This document shows, one piece after another, positions 1-9,779 of a stretch of 38,026 bases of DNA. The position numbers and the translations under genes are program-made. Position 1 is the first letter of the stretch, and every line of letters begins with the position of its first letter. The stretch lies in assembly GCA_017623615.1 (NCBI GenBank), contig JAGAOT010000016.1, forward strand, positions 1 through 38,026, in the 5' to 3' direction. The DNA comes from Clostridia bacterium. GTDB lineage: Bacteria > Bacillota > Clostridia > Oscillospirales > Acutalibacteraceae. The notes below the pieces were generated by a model, which saw only the letters and a list, made by a program, of their open reading frames with translations, made no database searches and was not told the DNA's origin.

Positions 1-1446
1 CATTTTCAAATATCAATACAAAAGCGGAGTGAAAATAAATCCGCTGTTGCAGGAGCCGCTTACCAAAGCGGCTCCAAACTTTTCTCGGAATATGATAACC
101 GAACAAAAAACTATACAAGAAAACAAAGCGAAGTTATCCACTCTGAAATTCTTCTTCCTCAAAACGCACCGCAAGAATATCTCGACAGAGAAACTTTGTG
201 GAACTCTGCCGAGAAAGTTGAAACACAGTGGAACTCACAACTTGCTAGAAAAATTATCATCGCACTTCCGAGAGAAATTCCAACCGGGCAGTATGCAGAA
301 CTCGTCAGAAATTATTGCCGTGAGCAATTTGTTTCAAAAGGAATGTGTTGCGATTTCGCCGTTCACGATAAAGGTGACGGCAATCCGCACACACATATTA
401 TGCTGACAATGAGAGCGATTGATGAAAACGGAAAGTGGCTTCCGAAGTGCAGAAAGATTTACGATCTCGATGAACACGGCAACCGAATCGGCGAACACCG
501 TGAAGATATTGTTGATTGGAATAAAAAAGAAAATGCAGAATTGTGGCGGCACGCATGGGAAGAAAAAGTTAACGAATATCTTGAAAAGAATAACCGACCC
601 GAAAGGATTGATATGCGTTCTTATGAACGTCAAGGAATTGATTTAATTCCGACAGTTCATCTCGGTCCCGCCGCATCGGAAATGGAACGCAGAGGTGAAG
701 AAACAATTCTCGGCACTCTGAACCGTGACATTGTTAAATTCAACTCTGTGAGAAAACATTTACGAAAAGCGCTTGCGGAATTGAAAGAATGGATTGAAGA
801 AATCAAGAAAATTCTTTCCGGATTCAAAGAAGAAAAAGTGCCGTCAATCGCAGATATTCTCATTGACTACCTGAACTCACGACAAGAAGCTCACAACGGT
901 AAAAGCAAATATTATTACAACAAAGACCTTGCAGTTGATCTGAAACAAGTTTCGCAGATAGTAACATATCTTCAGCAACGTAACGTCACCACCGCAGATT
1001 CTTTATGGAAAATGATTGAAGAAGTTTCTGCGGTTCAAAGCCGTATCGACACCGCCGATGAAAAAATCAAAGAACTCAAAAAGGGAATTAAATTCCTTAG
1101 TGATTATGAAAAATACAAATCCGTTGCCGATGAGTATGCAAAAAAGAAATTCGGCAGAGATAAGTTTAAAACCGAACACAGTAAGGAATTAAATTCATTC
1201 TACCGAGCGAAACGATGGGTTGATGAAAACCCGAATGCAACAATCAAATCTCTGAAAGCCGACCTCGAAAAAATTGAAATGCAAAAAGCTACCGATGTTA
1301 CTTTAATTGAAAGCAATTACGGCAGCCTTGAAGAACTCAAACGAGCAAAATATATCATTTCAAAAGTTCTTGCAAATGTTAAATATCAGGAACAAGAACA
1401 GTCACGGCAGTCAACGCAAAAATCAAAACAAAAAATTATTGAATAG
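1..1446 (+). CDS. MobA/MobL family relaxase (5' end outside window)
   Basis: The frame is open from base 1 and starts with HFQISIQKRSENKSAVAGAA, the hallmark N-terminus of MobA/MobL relaxases, so only a few codons are missing; 481 residues are visible. The family nicks oriT DNA through a Tyr and a metal-binding His cluster to start conjugative transfer. The metal-binding motif is visible as GDGNPHTHIML at about residues 126-136, after the nuclease-core segment RKIIIALPREIP. The last ~200 residues are charged, helical and coiled-coil-like (repeated KELKKG/EELKRAK segments), as in MobL C-termini. It is followed 14 bases later by the TnpW gene, suggesting one transcription unit with the recombinase. 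An internal TTG at 196 could be taken for a start, but that would remove the conserved N-terminus. Confidence 0.9.
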   Translation, partial: HFQISIQKRSENKSAVAGAAYQSGSKLFSEYDNRTKNYTRKQSEVIHSEILLPQNAPQEYLDRETLWNSAEKVETQWNSQLARKIIIALPREIPTGQYAELVRNYCREQFVSKGMCCDFAVHDKGDGNPHTHIMLTMRAIDENGKWLPKCRKIYDLDEHGNRIGEHREDIVDWNKKENAELWRHAWEEKVNEYLEKNNRPERIDMRSYERQGIDLIPTVHLGPAASEMERRGEETILGTLNRDIVKFNSVRKHLRKALAELKEWIEEIKKILSGFKEEKVPSIADILIDYLNSRQEAHNGKSKYYYNKDLAVDLKQVSQIVTYLQQRNVTTADSLWKMIEEVSAVQSRIDTADEKIKELKKGIKFLSDYEKYKSVADEYAKKKFGRDKFKTEHSKELNSFYRAKRWVDENPNATIKSLKADLEKIEMQKATDVTLIESNYGSLEELKRAKYIISKVLANVKYQEQEQSRQSTQKSKQKIIE

Positions 1447-1460
1447 AAAGGAATTAACCT

Positions 1461-3405
<1,945 letters not shown>

Positions 3406-3500
3406 AACCTTGAAAATATTCAATTTTCAGACTTTTAAAATGATAACTGTTTTACGAACCCCGCCATTTTCGGTGTGCTTTTTGTTTTATCCCGCATTGT

Positions 3501-3571
3501 GTAGGGGCGATTCACGAATCGCCCGAAAAATTTGAGCAAATTAAAGACGGGCGGATAATATCCGCCCCTAC
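3501..3571. repeat. GTAGGGG palindrome pair (REPIN-like)
   Basis: The element starts with GTAGGGG and ends with its complement CCCCTAC. It contains two different perfect hairpins: GGGCGATTC-AC-GAATCGCCC (3505-3524) and GGGCGGATA-A-TATCCGCCC (3549-3567). The outward-facing constant ends and paired palindromes match the architecture of REP doublets (REPINs). Related units occur at 4991-5136, 9588-9769, 13594, 17370, 18890 and 35866 in this window. It lies between the integrated element and the promoter at 3589. Confidence 0.85.
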
Positions 3572-3588
3572 GCTTCAAAATCCCACCG

Positions 3589-3617
3589 TTGACATAATTT
3601 CAATTTAGGGTTATTCT
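3589..3617 (+). promoter_or_regulatory. Sigma-A-type promoter for the 3644 gene
   Basis: TTGACA (3589-3594), a 17-base spacer and TATTCT (3612-3617), 26 bases before the start codon and just after the REPIN-like repeat. The -35 is perfect and the -10 matches four of six. Confidence 0.65.
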
Positions 3618-3643
3618 TAATAAAAACCCTTTTGGAGGTAATT

Positions 3644-4447
3644 ATGTCTGATTTATACAGCTCCATCTGCATTTCCTCGGTTGCGGCAACCGCTTTAAAA
3701 GCCGCAAATATTGCTATCCCCGAAAACATCGAAAAAACCAACGCCGTTATATCCGCGCTTTTGCAGAAAAAGCTCGGCGGCAAGGGCGTTGACCGCGTTG
3801 TGCTCTATAATCCCGATGCCGTTGCGCTGTGGGTCTATCAGAAATATACGGATTTATTCACCGATGCCGCGCTCTGCTCCGACCTTGCGCTGCCCATGCT
3901 CTCCGTTATGCCCAGCGTAACGCCCGTCTGCTTTGCATCAATGTATACGGGGGTCATGCCCGATGTGCACGGGATAAAAAAATACGAAAAGCCCGTTTTA
4001 ACAACAAAAACTCTTTTTGATTATTTCATTGCCGCGGGCAAAAAAGCCGCCATCGTTTCAACCGACGGCGACAGCATTTCCAAAATCTTTCTTGAAAGAA
4101 ATATGGAATATTTCATTTATGACACACCCGAAGAGGTCAACAAAAAGGCTCTTGAGCTGATTGACGAGGACCGCTTTGACCTGATTGTTATCTACAACGG
4201 CAATTATGACGGCACAATGCACCGCCACGGACCCGAAGCCACCGAATCGCTCGATGCGCTGAAAATGAACATCGCATTCTATTCCGAGCTTGTCGCAAAA
4301 ATCAACTCCGAGTGGAAAAACCACAGCGTTTTCTACGGCTTCTGCCCCGACCACGGCTGCCACGAAATTGACGGCGGCTGCGGCTCACACGGGCTTGATA
4401 TGGAGGAGGATATGAACGTTATCCACTTCTACGGAATAAAGGAATGA
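3644..4447 (+). CDS. Alkaline-phosphatase-superfamily phosphodiesterase/nucleotide pyrophosphatase-like protein
   Basis: A 267-residue protein; the ATG at 3644 follows TTTGGAGGTAATT, a better start than the TTG at 3632 that lies inside the ribosome binding site. Superfamily signatures run in order: RVVLYNPDAVALW at the first metal-site position (a normal DG replaced by NPD), SVTPVCFASMYTG holding the probable Thr nucleophile, DVHGI, NYDGTMHRHGPEA with metal-binding Asp and His, and PDHGCHEIDGGCGSHG near the C-terminus. Members hydrolyse phosphodiesters or pyrophosphates, or are phosphoglycerate-mutase-like; the substrate cannot be read. No signal peptide, so it is probably cytosolic. Its TGA directly abuts the stop codon of the convergent dismutase gene. 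Confidence 0.8.
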   Translation: MSDLYSSICISSVAATALKAANIAIPENIEKTNAVISALLQKKLGGKGVDRVVLYNPDAVALWVYQKYTDLFTDAALCSDLALPMLSVMPSVTPVCFASMYTGVMPDVHGIKKYEKPVLTTKTLFDYFIAAGKKAAIVSTDGDSISKIFLERNMEYFIYDTPEEVNKKALELIDEDRFDLIVIYNGNYDGTMHRHGPEATESLDALKMNIAFYSELVAKINSEWKNHSVFYGFCPDHGCHEIDGGCGSHGLDMEEDMNVIHFYGIKE

Positions 4448-4918
4448 TTAATAAAATCCTATATTCTGCTTAATCTCGCCGCAGGCAATCATTTCGCCCG
4501 CATCGCCCGAGGGCTGGGTTGTAAAATCGTCGCGGCGGCGGTGGATAACAACGTTTTTGCCGATAACCTCATGCACCCGAATACGCTCCGTCAAAAAGGC
4601 GCACCATGCATCCGAGCCGTCAACAAAAAGCGGCGGCATATCGCCCGCATGATTGGGGTGAGCCGTGCCCGCGGGGTTATAATGCTTGCCCGTTGCGGGG
4701 TCATGGATATGCATGGCAAGAATTTTGCCGCAGCCAAGCCTTGCGGGGATTCCTCCGACGGAAACAACAACAAACACACCCGCGTGGGACTGATAAAGCA
4801 TCAGCGTACCGCAGATTTCGGGAAACTCAACCGTGCCGCAAATCTGCGCAACCGCGCACGGACGGGTGCGTGACAAAAAATCAAGAATTCTTCTTGAACG
4901 GCTGTGATAAGTATACAT
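4448..4918 (-). CDS. Cu/Zn superoxide dismutase family protein, no signal peptide
   Basis: A 156-residue protein with the classic Cu/Zn SOD ligand pattern: MHIH (two Cu His), GKHYNP (bridging His), AHPNHAGDMP (two Zn His and the Zn Asp) and VVIHRRRDDF (fourth Cu His), ending in IACGEI with the disulfide-type Cys. All metal ligands appear present, so it could be active in converting superoxide to hydrogen peroxide and oxygen. Unlike periplasmic or secreted SodC proteins it begins MYTYHSRSRRIL with no hydrophobic leader, so it is predicted cytosolic, as seen in a subset of clostridial homologs. The ATG at 4918 follows AAGGGCGGTAGCC on the minus strand. It is convergent with the 3644 gene with no terminator room between them. 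The HRRRDD segment is unusually basic. Confidence 0.88.
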   Translation of the reverse strand: MYTYHSRSRRILDFLSRTRPCAVAQICGTVEFPEICGTLMLYQSHAGVFVVVSVGGIPARLGCGKILAMHIHDPATGKHYNPAGTAHPNHAGDMPPLFVDGSDAWCAFLTERIRVHEVIGKNVVIHRRRDDFTTQPSGDAGEMIACGEIKQNIGFY

Positions 4919-4990
4919 GGCTACCGCCCTTTCACATCAAACTGTACTTTTTGAAATAATAATCTCAATTCACAAAATCGGGTTTGCAGA

Positions 4991-5136
4991 GTAGGGCAGG
5001 GGCTTGCTCCCGCCGTAGAATTTCTTGCGATTTCGATTTTGCGCCTACGGCACAAACGGAACGACACAGAGGTCGTTCCCTACGGTGTTTCCAACATTTG
5101 TGCTGATTTTACGGGCGATTCGTGAATCGCCCCTAC
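4991..5136. repeat. Cluster of GTAGGG palindromic repeats
   Basis: Starts GTAGGG and ends CCCCTAC. Inside are GGAACGAC / GTCGTTCC (5058-5079, followed by CCTACGG) and GGGCGATTC-GT-GAATCGCCC (5113-5132), plus a CAGGGGCTTGCTCCCG unit at 4996. This occupies most of the 412-base gap between the dismutase and the ABC exporter operon. I see no gene in the gap. Confidence 0.8.
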
Positions 5137-5150
5137 AATAACGACATTGC

Positions 5151-5178
5151 GAATTGCGAATTACGCATTACGAATTTT
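5151..5178. repeat. AATTACG-type short tandem repeat
   Basis: About four imperfect 7-9-base units of the type GCGAATT / ACGAATT / ACGCATT follow the palindrome cluster directly. Similar tracts are common intergenic repeats in clostridial genomes (general knowledge); no coding signal is seen. Confidence 0.5.
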
Positions 5179-5292
5179 AAAAGTAAGGCGCAGTTATTCG
5201 ATTCAAAAAGTATATTAATATTCTATGCAGAGCACATCAAATGTGCCTCATATAATTTAGTATTTCCGTTCAAGACTAAAATAATTACCGAC

Positions 5293-5324
5293 AAAAAACG
5301 GCTTGTTTAAAACAAGCCGTTTTT
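5293..5324 (-). terminator. Intrinsic terminator of the MarR-ABC operon
   Basis: A near-perfect hairpin of AACGGCTTGTTT and AAACAAGCCGTT flanked by A-runs and T-runs, so it can act in both directions. It lies seven bases beyond the stop of the last ABC gene. Confidence 0.9.
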
Positions 5325-5330
5325 CTTATA

Positions 5331-7256
5331 TCAATCCAATTCAAATTGACCCGTATAAAGCTGATAATACTTTCCTTTTTGCTCAATGAGGTCATCATGG
5401 TTGCCTCGCTCGATTATTTCACCATGCTCAAGCACCATAATTGCATCGGAGTTGCGCACGGTTGAAAGGCGGTGAGCGATAACAAACACCGTTCTGCCCT
5501 CCATAAGCTTATCCATACCCTTTTCGATAAGGCGTTCCGTTCTTGTGTCGATTGAGCTCGTTGCTTCATCAAGAATAAGCACCGGCGGGTCGGCAACCGC
5601 GGCTCTTGCAATGGCAAGAAGCTGCCTTTGACCCTGCGAAAGGTTTGCGCCGTCGCCCGTTATCATTGTGTTGTAGCCGTCGGGCAGGCGGGTTATGAAC
5701 GAATCCGCATTTGCAAGCTTTGCGGCGGCAATGATTTCTTCATCTGTTGCATCAAGCCTGCCGTATGCAATGTTGTCGCGCACGGTGCCCGTGAAGAGGT
5801 GGGTGTCCTGCAAAACCATTGCCATGGAGCGGCGAAGCTCCGCTTTTTTGATTTTCTTTATATTGATGCCGTCATAGGTTATCTTGCCCTCGTTGACATC
5901 ATAGAAACGGTTGATAAGATTGGTTATTGTTGTTTTGCCCGCGCCCGTTGAGCCGACAAAGGCAATCTTCTGCCCCGGCATTGCGTAAAGCGAAACATTT
6001 TTAAGAACGGTCTTTTTGCCGTCGTAGCTGAAGGTTACGTCATGGAAGCGCACGTCGCCGCGCCATTCGGTGTAGGTCAAGGTGCCGTCGCCGTGAGGAT
6101 GCTTCCATGCCCACATGCCCGTTCTTTCCTCGCATTCGGAAATGCTTCCGTCGGGGTTTTTCTTGGCGTTTACAAGGGTAACATAGCCGTTATCCTCTTC
6201 AACGGGCGTGTCAATAATCTCAAAAATACGCTCTGCACCCGCAAGAGCGGCAATGATGTTGTTGAACTGCTGTGAAATCTGGGTAATCGGCTGGAAAAAC
6301 TGCCTTGTGTAAAGCAGGAAGGTGAACAGCGCACCGACCGAAAGACCCCAGAAGGATTCCTCAGGCACGGTCATGATAATAAGCGAGCCGAGTGTTGCCG
6401 AAGCGGCGTAGGTGATATATGAAATGTTGCCCATAATCGGCATAAGAATGCTCGCGTAGGTGTGGGCATTGGTTGCCGCGTGGCGAAGCCTTCCGTTGAT
6501 TTCGCCAAATGCTCTGTTTGCAGCATCCTCGTGGCAGAAAACCTTAACAACCTTCTGACCCTCGATGAATTCCTCGATGTAGCCGTTAACATCGCCCACG
6601 CATTTCTGCTGAAGCCTGAAATACTTTGCGCTTCGCTTGCCGAGGAATTTGATGATAATGAATGCGATTATGAGCATGACGATAACAAGCAGGGTGAGCA
6701 GAGGGCTGTAATACGCCATCATAACGAATGTGCCGATAACCGTAACGGCGGAGGAAACAAGCTGAACAAAGCTGTTGCTTATGCATTCGCGCAAAACGTC
6801 CGCATCGTTGGTGTAGCGGCTCATAAGCTCGCCGTGGGTGTGGGTATCAAAAAACTTAATGGGCAAATCCATCATGTGGTTAAAAAGGTCGCGTCTTATG
6901 GTGTTGAGCGTTTTTTGCGCAACCTGAAGCATAATTCTTGAATATGCATATGAGGAAATAACGCCGAATGCGTAGATAAATCCGAGCAAAACAAGGGTTT
7001 TAACAAGCGGCGCAAGCAGCTCGCTTGTGATTTCCGAGCCGATGATAGGCAAAAGGAAATCGTCGGTTATGCTTTCAACGAAAGAGGTGCCGATTATGCC
7101 CGCAAGGGAGCTTATTGCAACGAAAATAAAAACAAGAAAAAGCAGAGCCTTGGATTTGCCGAGATAGCCCAGCAGGCGGCTAAAGGTTGCCTTGGTGTTT
7201 GCGGGCTTTTGCATGGGGCTGCCGCCTTTTTGCGGTTTTTTAATCTGCGGTGCCAT
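5331..7256 (-). CDS. ABC exporter half-transporter, catalytically intact subunit
   Basis: A 641-residue fused transmembrane-ATPase protein. Six membrane helices occupy about residues 35-330 (first helix ALLFLVFIFVAISSLAGI; coupling-region motif FFDTHTHGELMSRYTND). The nucleotide-binding domain begins near residue 400: Walker A GSTGAGKTT, Q-loop VLQDTHLF, signature NLSQGQRQL, Walker B VLILDEATSS with the catalytic Glu, and the H-loop IAHR. It carries an unusual ~30-residue insertion (CEERTGMWAWKHPHGDG) just before the ATPase domain. Its start overlaps the stop of its partner by one base (TAATG), which argues for equimolar coupled translation of a heterodimeric exporter of the BmrCD/LmrCD class. 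The MarR gene upstream suggests drug, toxin or peptide export; the substrate is unknown. Confidence 0.93.
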   Translation of the reverse strand: MAPQIKKPQKGGSPMQKPANTKATFSRLLGYLGKSKALLFLVFIFVAISSLAGIIGTSFVESITDDFLLPIIGSEITSELLAPLVKTLVLLGFIYAFGVISSYAYSRIMLQVAQKTLNTIRRDLFNHMMDLPIKFFDTHTHGELMSRYTNDADVLRECISNSFVQLVSSAVTVIGTFVMMAYYSPLLTLLVIVMLIIAFIIIKFLGKRSAKYFRLQQKCVGDVNGYIEEFIEGQKVVKVFCHEDAANRAFGEINGRLRHAATNAHTYASILMPIMGNISYITYAASATLGSLIIMTVPEESFWGLSVGALFTFLLYTRQFFQPITQISQQFNNIIAALAGAERIFEIIDTPVEEDNGYVTLVNAKKNPDGSISECEERTGMWAWKHPHGDGTLTYTEWRGDVRFHDVTFSYDGKKTVLKNVSLYAMPGQKIAFVGSTGAGKTTITNLINRFYDVNEGKITYDGINIKKIKKAELRRSMAMVLQDTHLFTGTVRDNIAYGRLDATDEEIIAAAKLANADSFITRLPDGYNTMITGDGANLSQGQRQLLAIARAAVADPPVLILDEATSSIDTRTERLIEKGMDKLMEGRTVFVIAHRLSTVRNSDAIMVLEHGEIIERGNHDDLIEQKGKYYQLYTGQFELD

Positions 7257-8989
7257 TACTCAACACTCCCTTCCTGCTGTGATTTATAAACCTCGGTATA
7301 AATTTCGTTTGTGCCGAGCAATTCTTCGTGGGTGCCAACTGCATTTATCTTGCCGTCGTCAAGCACGATTATTTTATCCGCGTGCTGAATGGAGCTGATT
7401 CTCTGCGCAACGATGAGGGTTGTTACATCGCCGTGATTTGCCTTGAAGCCCTCGCGTATCTTTGCATCCGTTGCGGTGTCAACCGCGCTTGTGCTGTCGT
7501 CAAGAATAAGCACCTTGGGGGATTTGAGGAGCGCTCTTGCAATGCAAAGGCGCTGCTTCTGACCGCCCGAAAGGTTAACGCCGCCCTGACCGAGATTGGT
7601 CTGATATCCGTCGGGGAAAGCGGTGATGAAATCATGTGCCTGCGCAACCTTGCAGGCGTTTTCAATCTCTTCCTTTGTTGCGTTCTCGTTGCCCCAGCGC
7701 AGATTTTCTTCAATCGTGCCCGAAAAAAGCAGGTTAACCTGCAAAACCATGGCAACGGCATCGCGCAGGTTTTTGAGCGTGTAGTCCGCAACGGGTCTGC
7801 CGCCAACCTTAACAACACCCTCCGTGACGTCATAAAGGCGGGGTATCATCTGAACAAGCGTGGTTTTTGCCGAGCCCGTGCCGCCGATGATGCCGACGGT
7901 TTCGCCCGATTTTATGTGAATGTTGATGTTATCAATAACGTTCTTTTTGCCCGTTTTCTTATATTTGAAGCTGACGTTTTCCATGTCGATATCGCCGTTT
8001 TCAACCGCAAGCTCGGGGTCCGCCATGCTGTCGTTGATATCGGGCTCCTCGCGGATAACCTCCGCAACGCGGGTAAAGGATGCGCGCGACATGACCGCCA
8101 TAACAAAAATCATGGAAATCATCATCAGCGACATAAGAATCTGGCTGACATAGGTGATGAATGCCGTCAGCTCCGAAACACCCATTGTGCCCACAATTAC
8201 AAGCTTGCTTCCGAACCAGAGGATTGAAATTATGCACGCATAAACCGTCATCTGCATAAAGGGGTTGGAGAGAATGAGCAGCTTTTCGGCATAAATTGAA
8301 GCATCGCGAAGCTCATCGTTGGAAATGCGGAATTTTTCTTTTTCGTGCTTTGCTCTGACGAATGCTTTAACAACCCTTGCGCCGATAAGCGTTTCCTGAA
8401 TGGAAGCGTTCAGCCCGTCGTATTTTTTCATGAGTGCCTTGAAGCGGGGCAGAGCAAGGCTGCCCATCGTGCCCAGAAGAACAAGCAAAAGCGGAGCCGC
8501 GCAGGCAAAAACCACAGCAAGCCTGCTGTTGATTGTGTAAGCGCGTGTAAACGCCATAACAAGCATTATGGGTGAGCGCACAAACATGCGGATAACCATG
8601 GTGTAGCCCATCTGAATGGTGTTAACATCCGTTGTCATTCTCGTTATGAGTGAGGGAGTGCTGAATCTGTCAATATTGGCAAAGGAAAAATCCTGAATTT
8701 TCGCAAAAATCGTTCCTCTTAAATTTGAGCCGAAGCCCATGCCCGCCTTTGCGGCAAGCCTCGCTGCGCCCGCGCCGCTCAAAAGAGAAACAAACGCCAT
8801 GAGCACCATTTTTATGCCTTCGCGCAGAACATATTCAATGCCCGCGCCGCCGATTATTCCGTTGTCAACCATTGCGGACATCGCAAACGGAATCTGAACT
8901 TCCATATAGACCTCAACTATAATCAGCAGAGGGCAGAGAACGGAAGGCAGGCGATATCCCTTTGTCTGTTTTAACAGCGTTTTAATCAT
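7256..8989 (-). CDS. ABC exporter half-transporter, degenerate-site subunit
   Basis: A 577-residue partner of the downstream gene with an N-terminal six-helix domain and an ATPase domain from about residue 340. Walker A is GGTGSAKTTL, with Ala where Gly is usual; the signature NLSGGQKQR is intact. Walker B is VLILDDSTSAVD, with Asp replacing the catalytic Glu, and the H-loop is IVAQR, with Gln replacing His. These losses are typical of the subunit forming the non-hydrolytic site in heterodimeric exporters such as BmrC/BmrD or TM287/288. The start at 8989 has GGGAG nine bases upstream; an ATG at 8998 touches that site and is less likely. It overlaps the end of the MarR gene by eight bases, so the three genes form one coupled operon. 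Confidence 0.92.
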   Translation of the reverse strand: MIKTLLKQTKGYRLPSVLCPLLIIVEVYMEVQIPFAMSAMVDNGIIGGAGIEYVLREGIKMVLMAFVSLLSGAGAARLAAKAGMGFGSNLRGTIFAKIQDFSFANIDRFSTPSLITRMTTDVNTIQMGYTMVIRMFVRSPIMLVMAFTRAYTINSRLAVVFACAAPLLLVLLGTMGSLALPRFKALMKKYDGLNASIQETLIGARVVKAFVRAKHEKEKFRISNDELRDASIYAEKLLILSNPFMQMTVYACIISILWFGSKLVIVGTMGVSELTAFITYVSQILMSLMMISMIFVMAVMSRASFTRVAEVIREEPDINDSMADPELAVENGDIDMENVSFKYKKTGKKNVIDNINIHIKSGETVGIIGGTGSAKTTLVQMIPRLYDVTEGVVKVGGRPVADYTLKNLRDAVAMVLQVNLLFSGTIEENLRWGNENATKEEIENACKVAQAHDFITAFPDGYQTNLGQGGVNLSGGQKQRLCIARALLKSPKVLILDDSTSAVDTATDAKIREGFKANHGDVTTLIVAQRISSIQHADKIIVLDDGKINAVGTHEELLGTNEIYTEVYKSQQEGSVE

Positions 8990-9467
8990 TTTTATCATCT
9001 CCCTTTTTTATCATTTCAATAACTTCTTTTTCGGTTATCCCATCCAAAGAAAGATTTTTTCCTATTCTTGAAAGCATATCAGAAAAAACGGAAATTTCAT
9101 CGTCTGAAAAACCCGAAAACATGAGCTTGTCAATCTTGTCACACTCCGCCTTGCCCGCTTTGCGGGTTGCCTCGCCCTTTTCGGTCAGCCGCATGCGGTT
9201 AATGCGTCTGTCGGCTTCGTCGGGTGTTCTTTCAATAAAACCCGCCTTGCTCATGCGCTTGAGGCTTGTTGCGATTGATGCGGGCGTAACGCCCAGAAAA
9301 TCCGCAAGCTCGCGTTGGGAACAGCCGCCGTGTTCGGTAAGATATTCAAGAATTTCGGGCTGACCGCGGTAAATATTGAGCCCCGAAAGAGCGGTTGAAA
9401 TGCGGTAGCGGTGCAACAGCGTTACCTTGCACATGTTATGCACGGCTTTTTTGTATAAATTTGACAC
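8982..9467 (-). CDS. MarR family transcriptional regulator
   Basis: A 161-residue winged-helix regulator: helix-turn-helix GGCSQRELADFLGVTPASIA with recognition helix SIATSLKRMSKAGFI, then the wing RTPDEADRRINRMRLTEKG (the DxR-type turn conserved in MarR proteins). Flanking helices would make the dimer interface. The start is GTG at 9467, preceded by AGAGGTGGGAAA; no better ATG is available without losing helix 1. It is the first gene of the operon with the two exporter genes and probably represses it from sites around 9500-9566, with export substrates or toxic ligands as likely inducers (inference from the family). Confidence 0.92.
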   Translation of the reverse strand: MSNLYKKAVHNMCKVTLLHRYRISTALSGLNIYRGQPEILEYLTEHGGCSQRELADFLGVTPASIATSLKRMSKAGFIERTPDEADRRINRMRLTEKGEATRKAGKAECDKIDKLMFSGFSDDEISVFSDMLSRIGKNLSLDGITEKEVIEMIKKGDDKND

Positions 9468-9527
9468 TTTCCCACCTCTTTTGTCAAATAATTAAGCGTT
9501 TAACAGTTAATCGGTTAACGGTTTTAT

Positions 9528-9566
9528 ATTTTAAAACCTCCTGACCGAAAAGTCAAGAGGTTTTAA
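9528..9566 (-). promoter_or_regulatory. Promoter and candidate MarR operator
   Basis: On the minus strand TTGACT (9556-9551), a 17-base spacer and TAAAAT (9533-9528) form a good promoter about 60 bases before the MarR gene. A long inverted repeat (TTAAAACCTC at 9531-9540 and GAGGTTTTAA at 9557-9566, continued inward by CTGAC/GTCAA with one mismatch) covers both boxes, as expected for autorepression. Downstream, at 9496-9522, three GTTAAC-like half-sites follow one another. The repeat could alternatively be a hairpin in a longer transcript. Confidence 0.65.
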
Positions 9567-9587
9567 GGATTATTAATGTTTGCGAAT

Positions 9588-9719
9588 GTAGGGGCAGATA
9601 CAGCCTCCCTTGTCAAAGGGAGGGGGACCGCTTGCGGTGGAGGGATTCCTGAGGGCGGGAGGGGCGTTCTTTGAACGCCCGTGCGCGGACTTTGCGGGCG
9701 ATTCGTGAATCGCCCCTAC
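9588..9719. repeat. Composite GTAGGGG...CCCCTAC repeat
   Basis: A 132-base unit bounded by GTAGGGG and CCCCTAC. It holds CCTCCCTTGTCAAAGGGAGG (9604-9623, a repeat widespread in gut Clostridia from memory), ACCGC/GCGGT (9627-9638), GGGCGTTC/GAACGCCC (about 9663-9680) and GGGCGATTC/GAATCGCCC (9696-9715). With the promoter region and the unit at 9746 it fills the 312-base gap between the MarR gene and the small membrane protein gene; no gene is seen there. Confidence 0.8.
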
Positions 9720-9745
9720 AGTTTTTGCAAATCCCATTCAGCATC

Positions 9746-9769
9746 GTAGGGGCGACCTGCGGTCGCCCG
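9746..9769. repeat. GTAGGGG palindrome
   Basis: GTAGGGG followed by the hairpin GGGCGACC-TGC-GGTCGCCC, a single REP-like unit with its own stem sequence. It lies ten bases beyond the stop of the small membrane protein gene and may serve as its 3' hairpin. Confidence 0.8.
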
Positions 9770-9779
9770 CCAAACACGG

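Noticed and set aside
4541-4959. Plus-strand frames of 110-117 codons over the dismutase gene
   Set aside because: The minus strand carries all Cu/Zn SOD ligands; the plus frames show no motif.
5122-5310. 62-codon plus-strand frame upstream of the exporter terminator
   Set aside because: Begins in repeat sequence (AATTACG units) and ends in the terminator; no ribosome binding site.
7328-8227. 299-codon plus-strand frame inside the exporter gene
   Set aside because: Fully antisense to a clearly conserved ABC ATPase region; no recognisable motif in its own frame.
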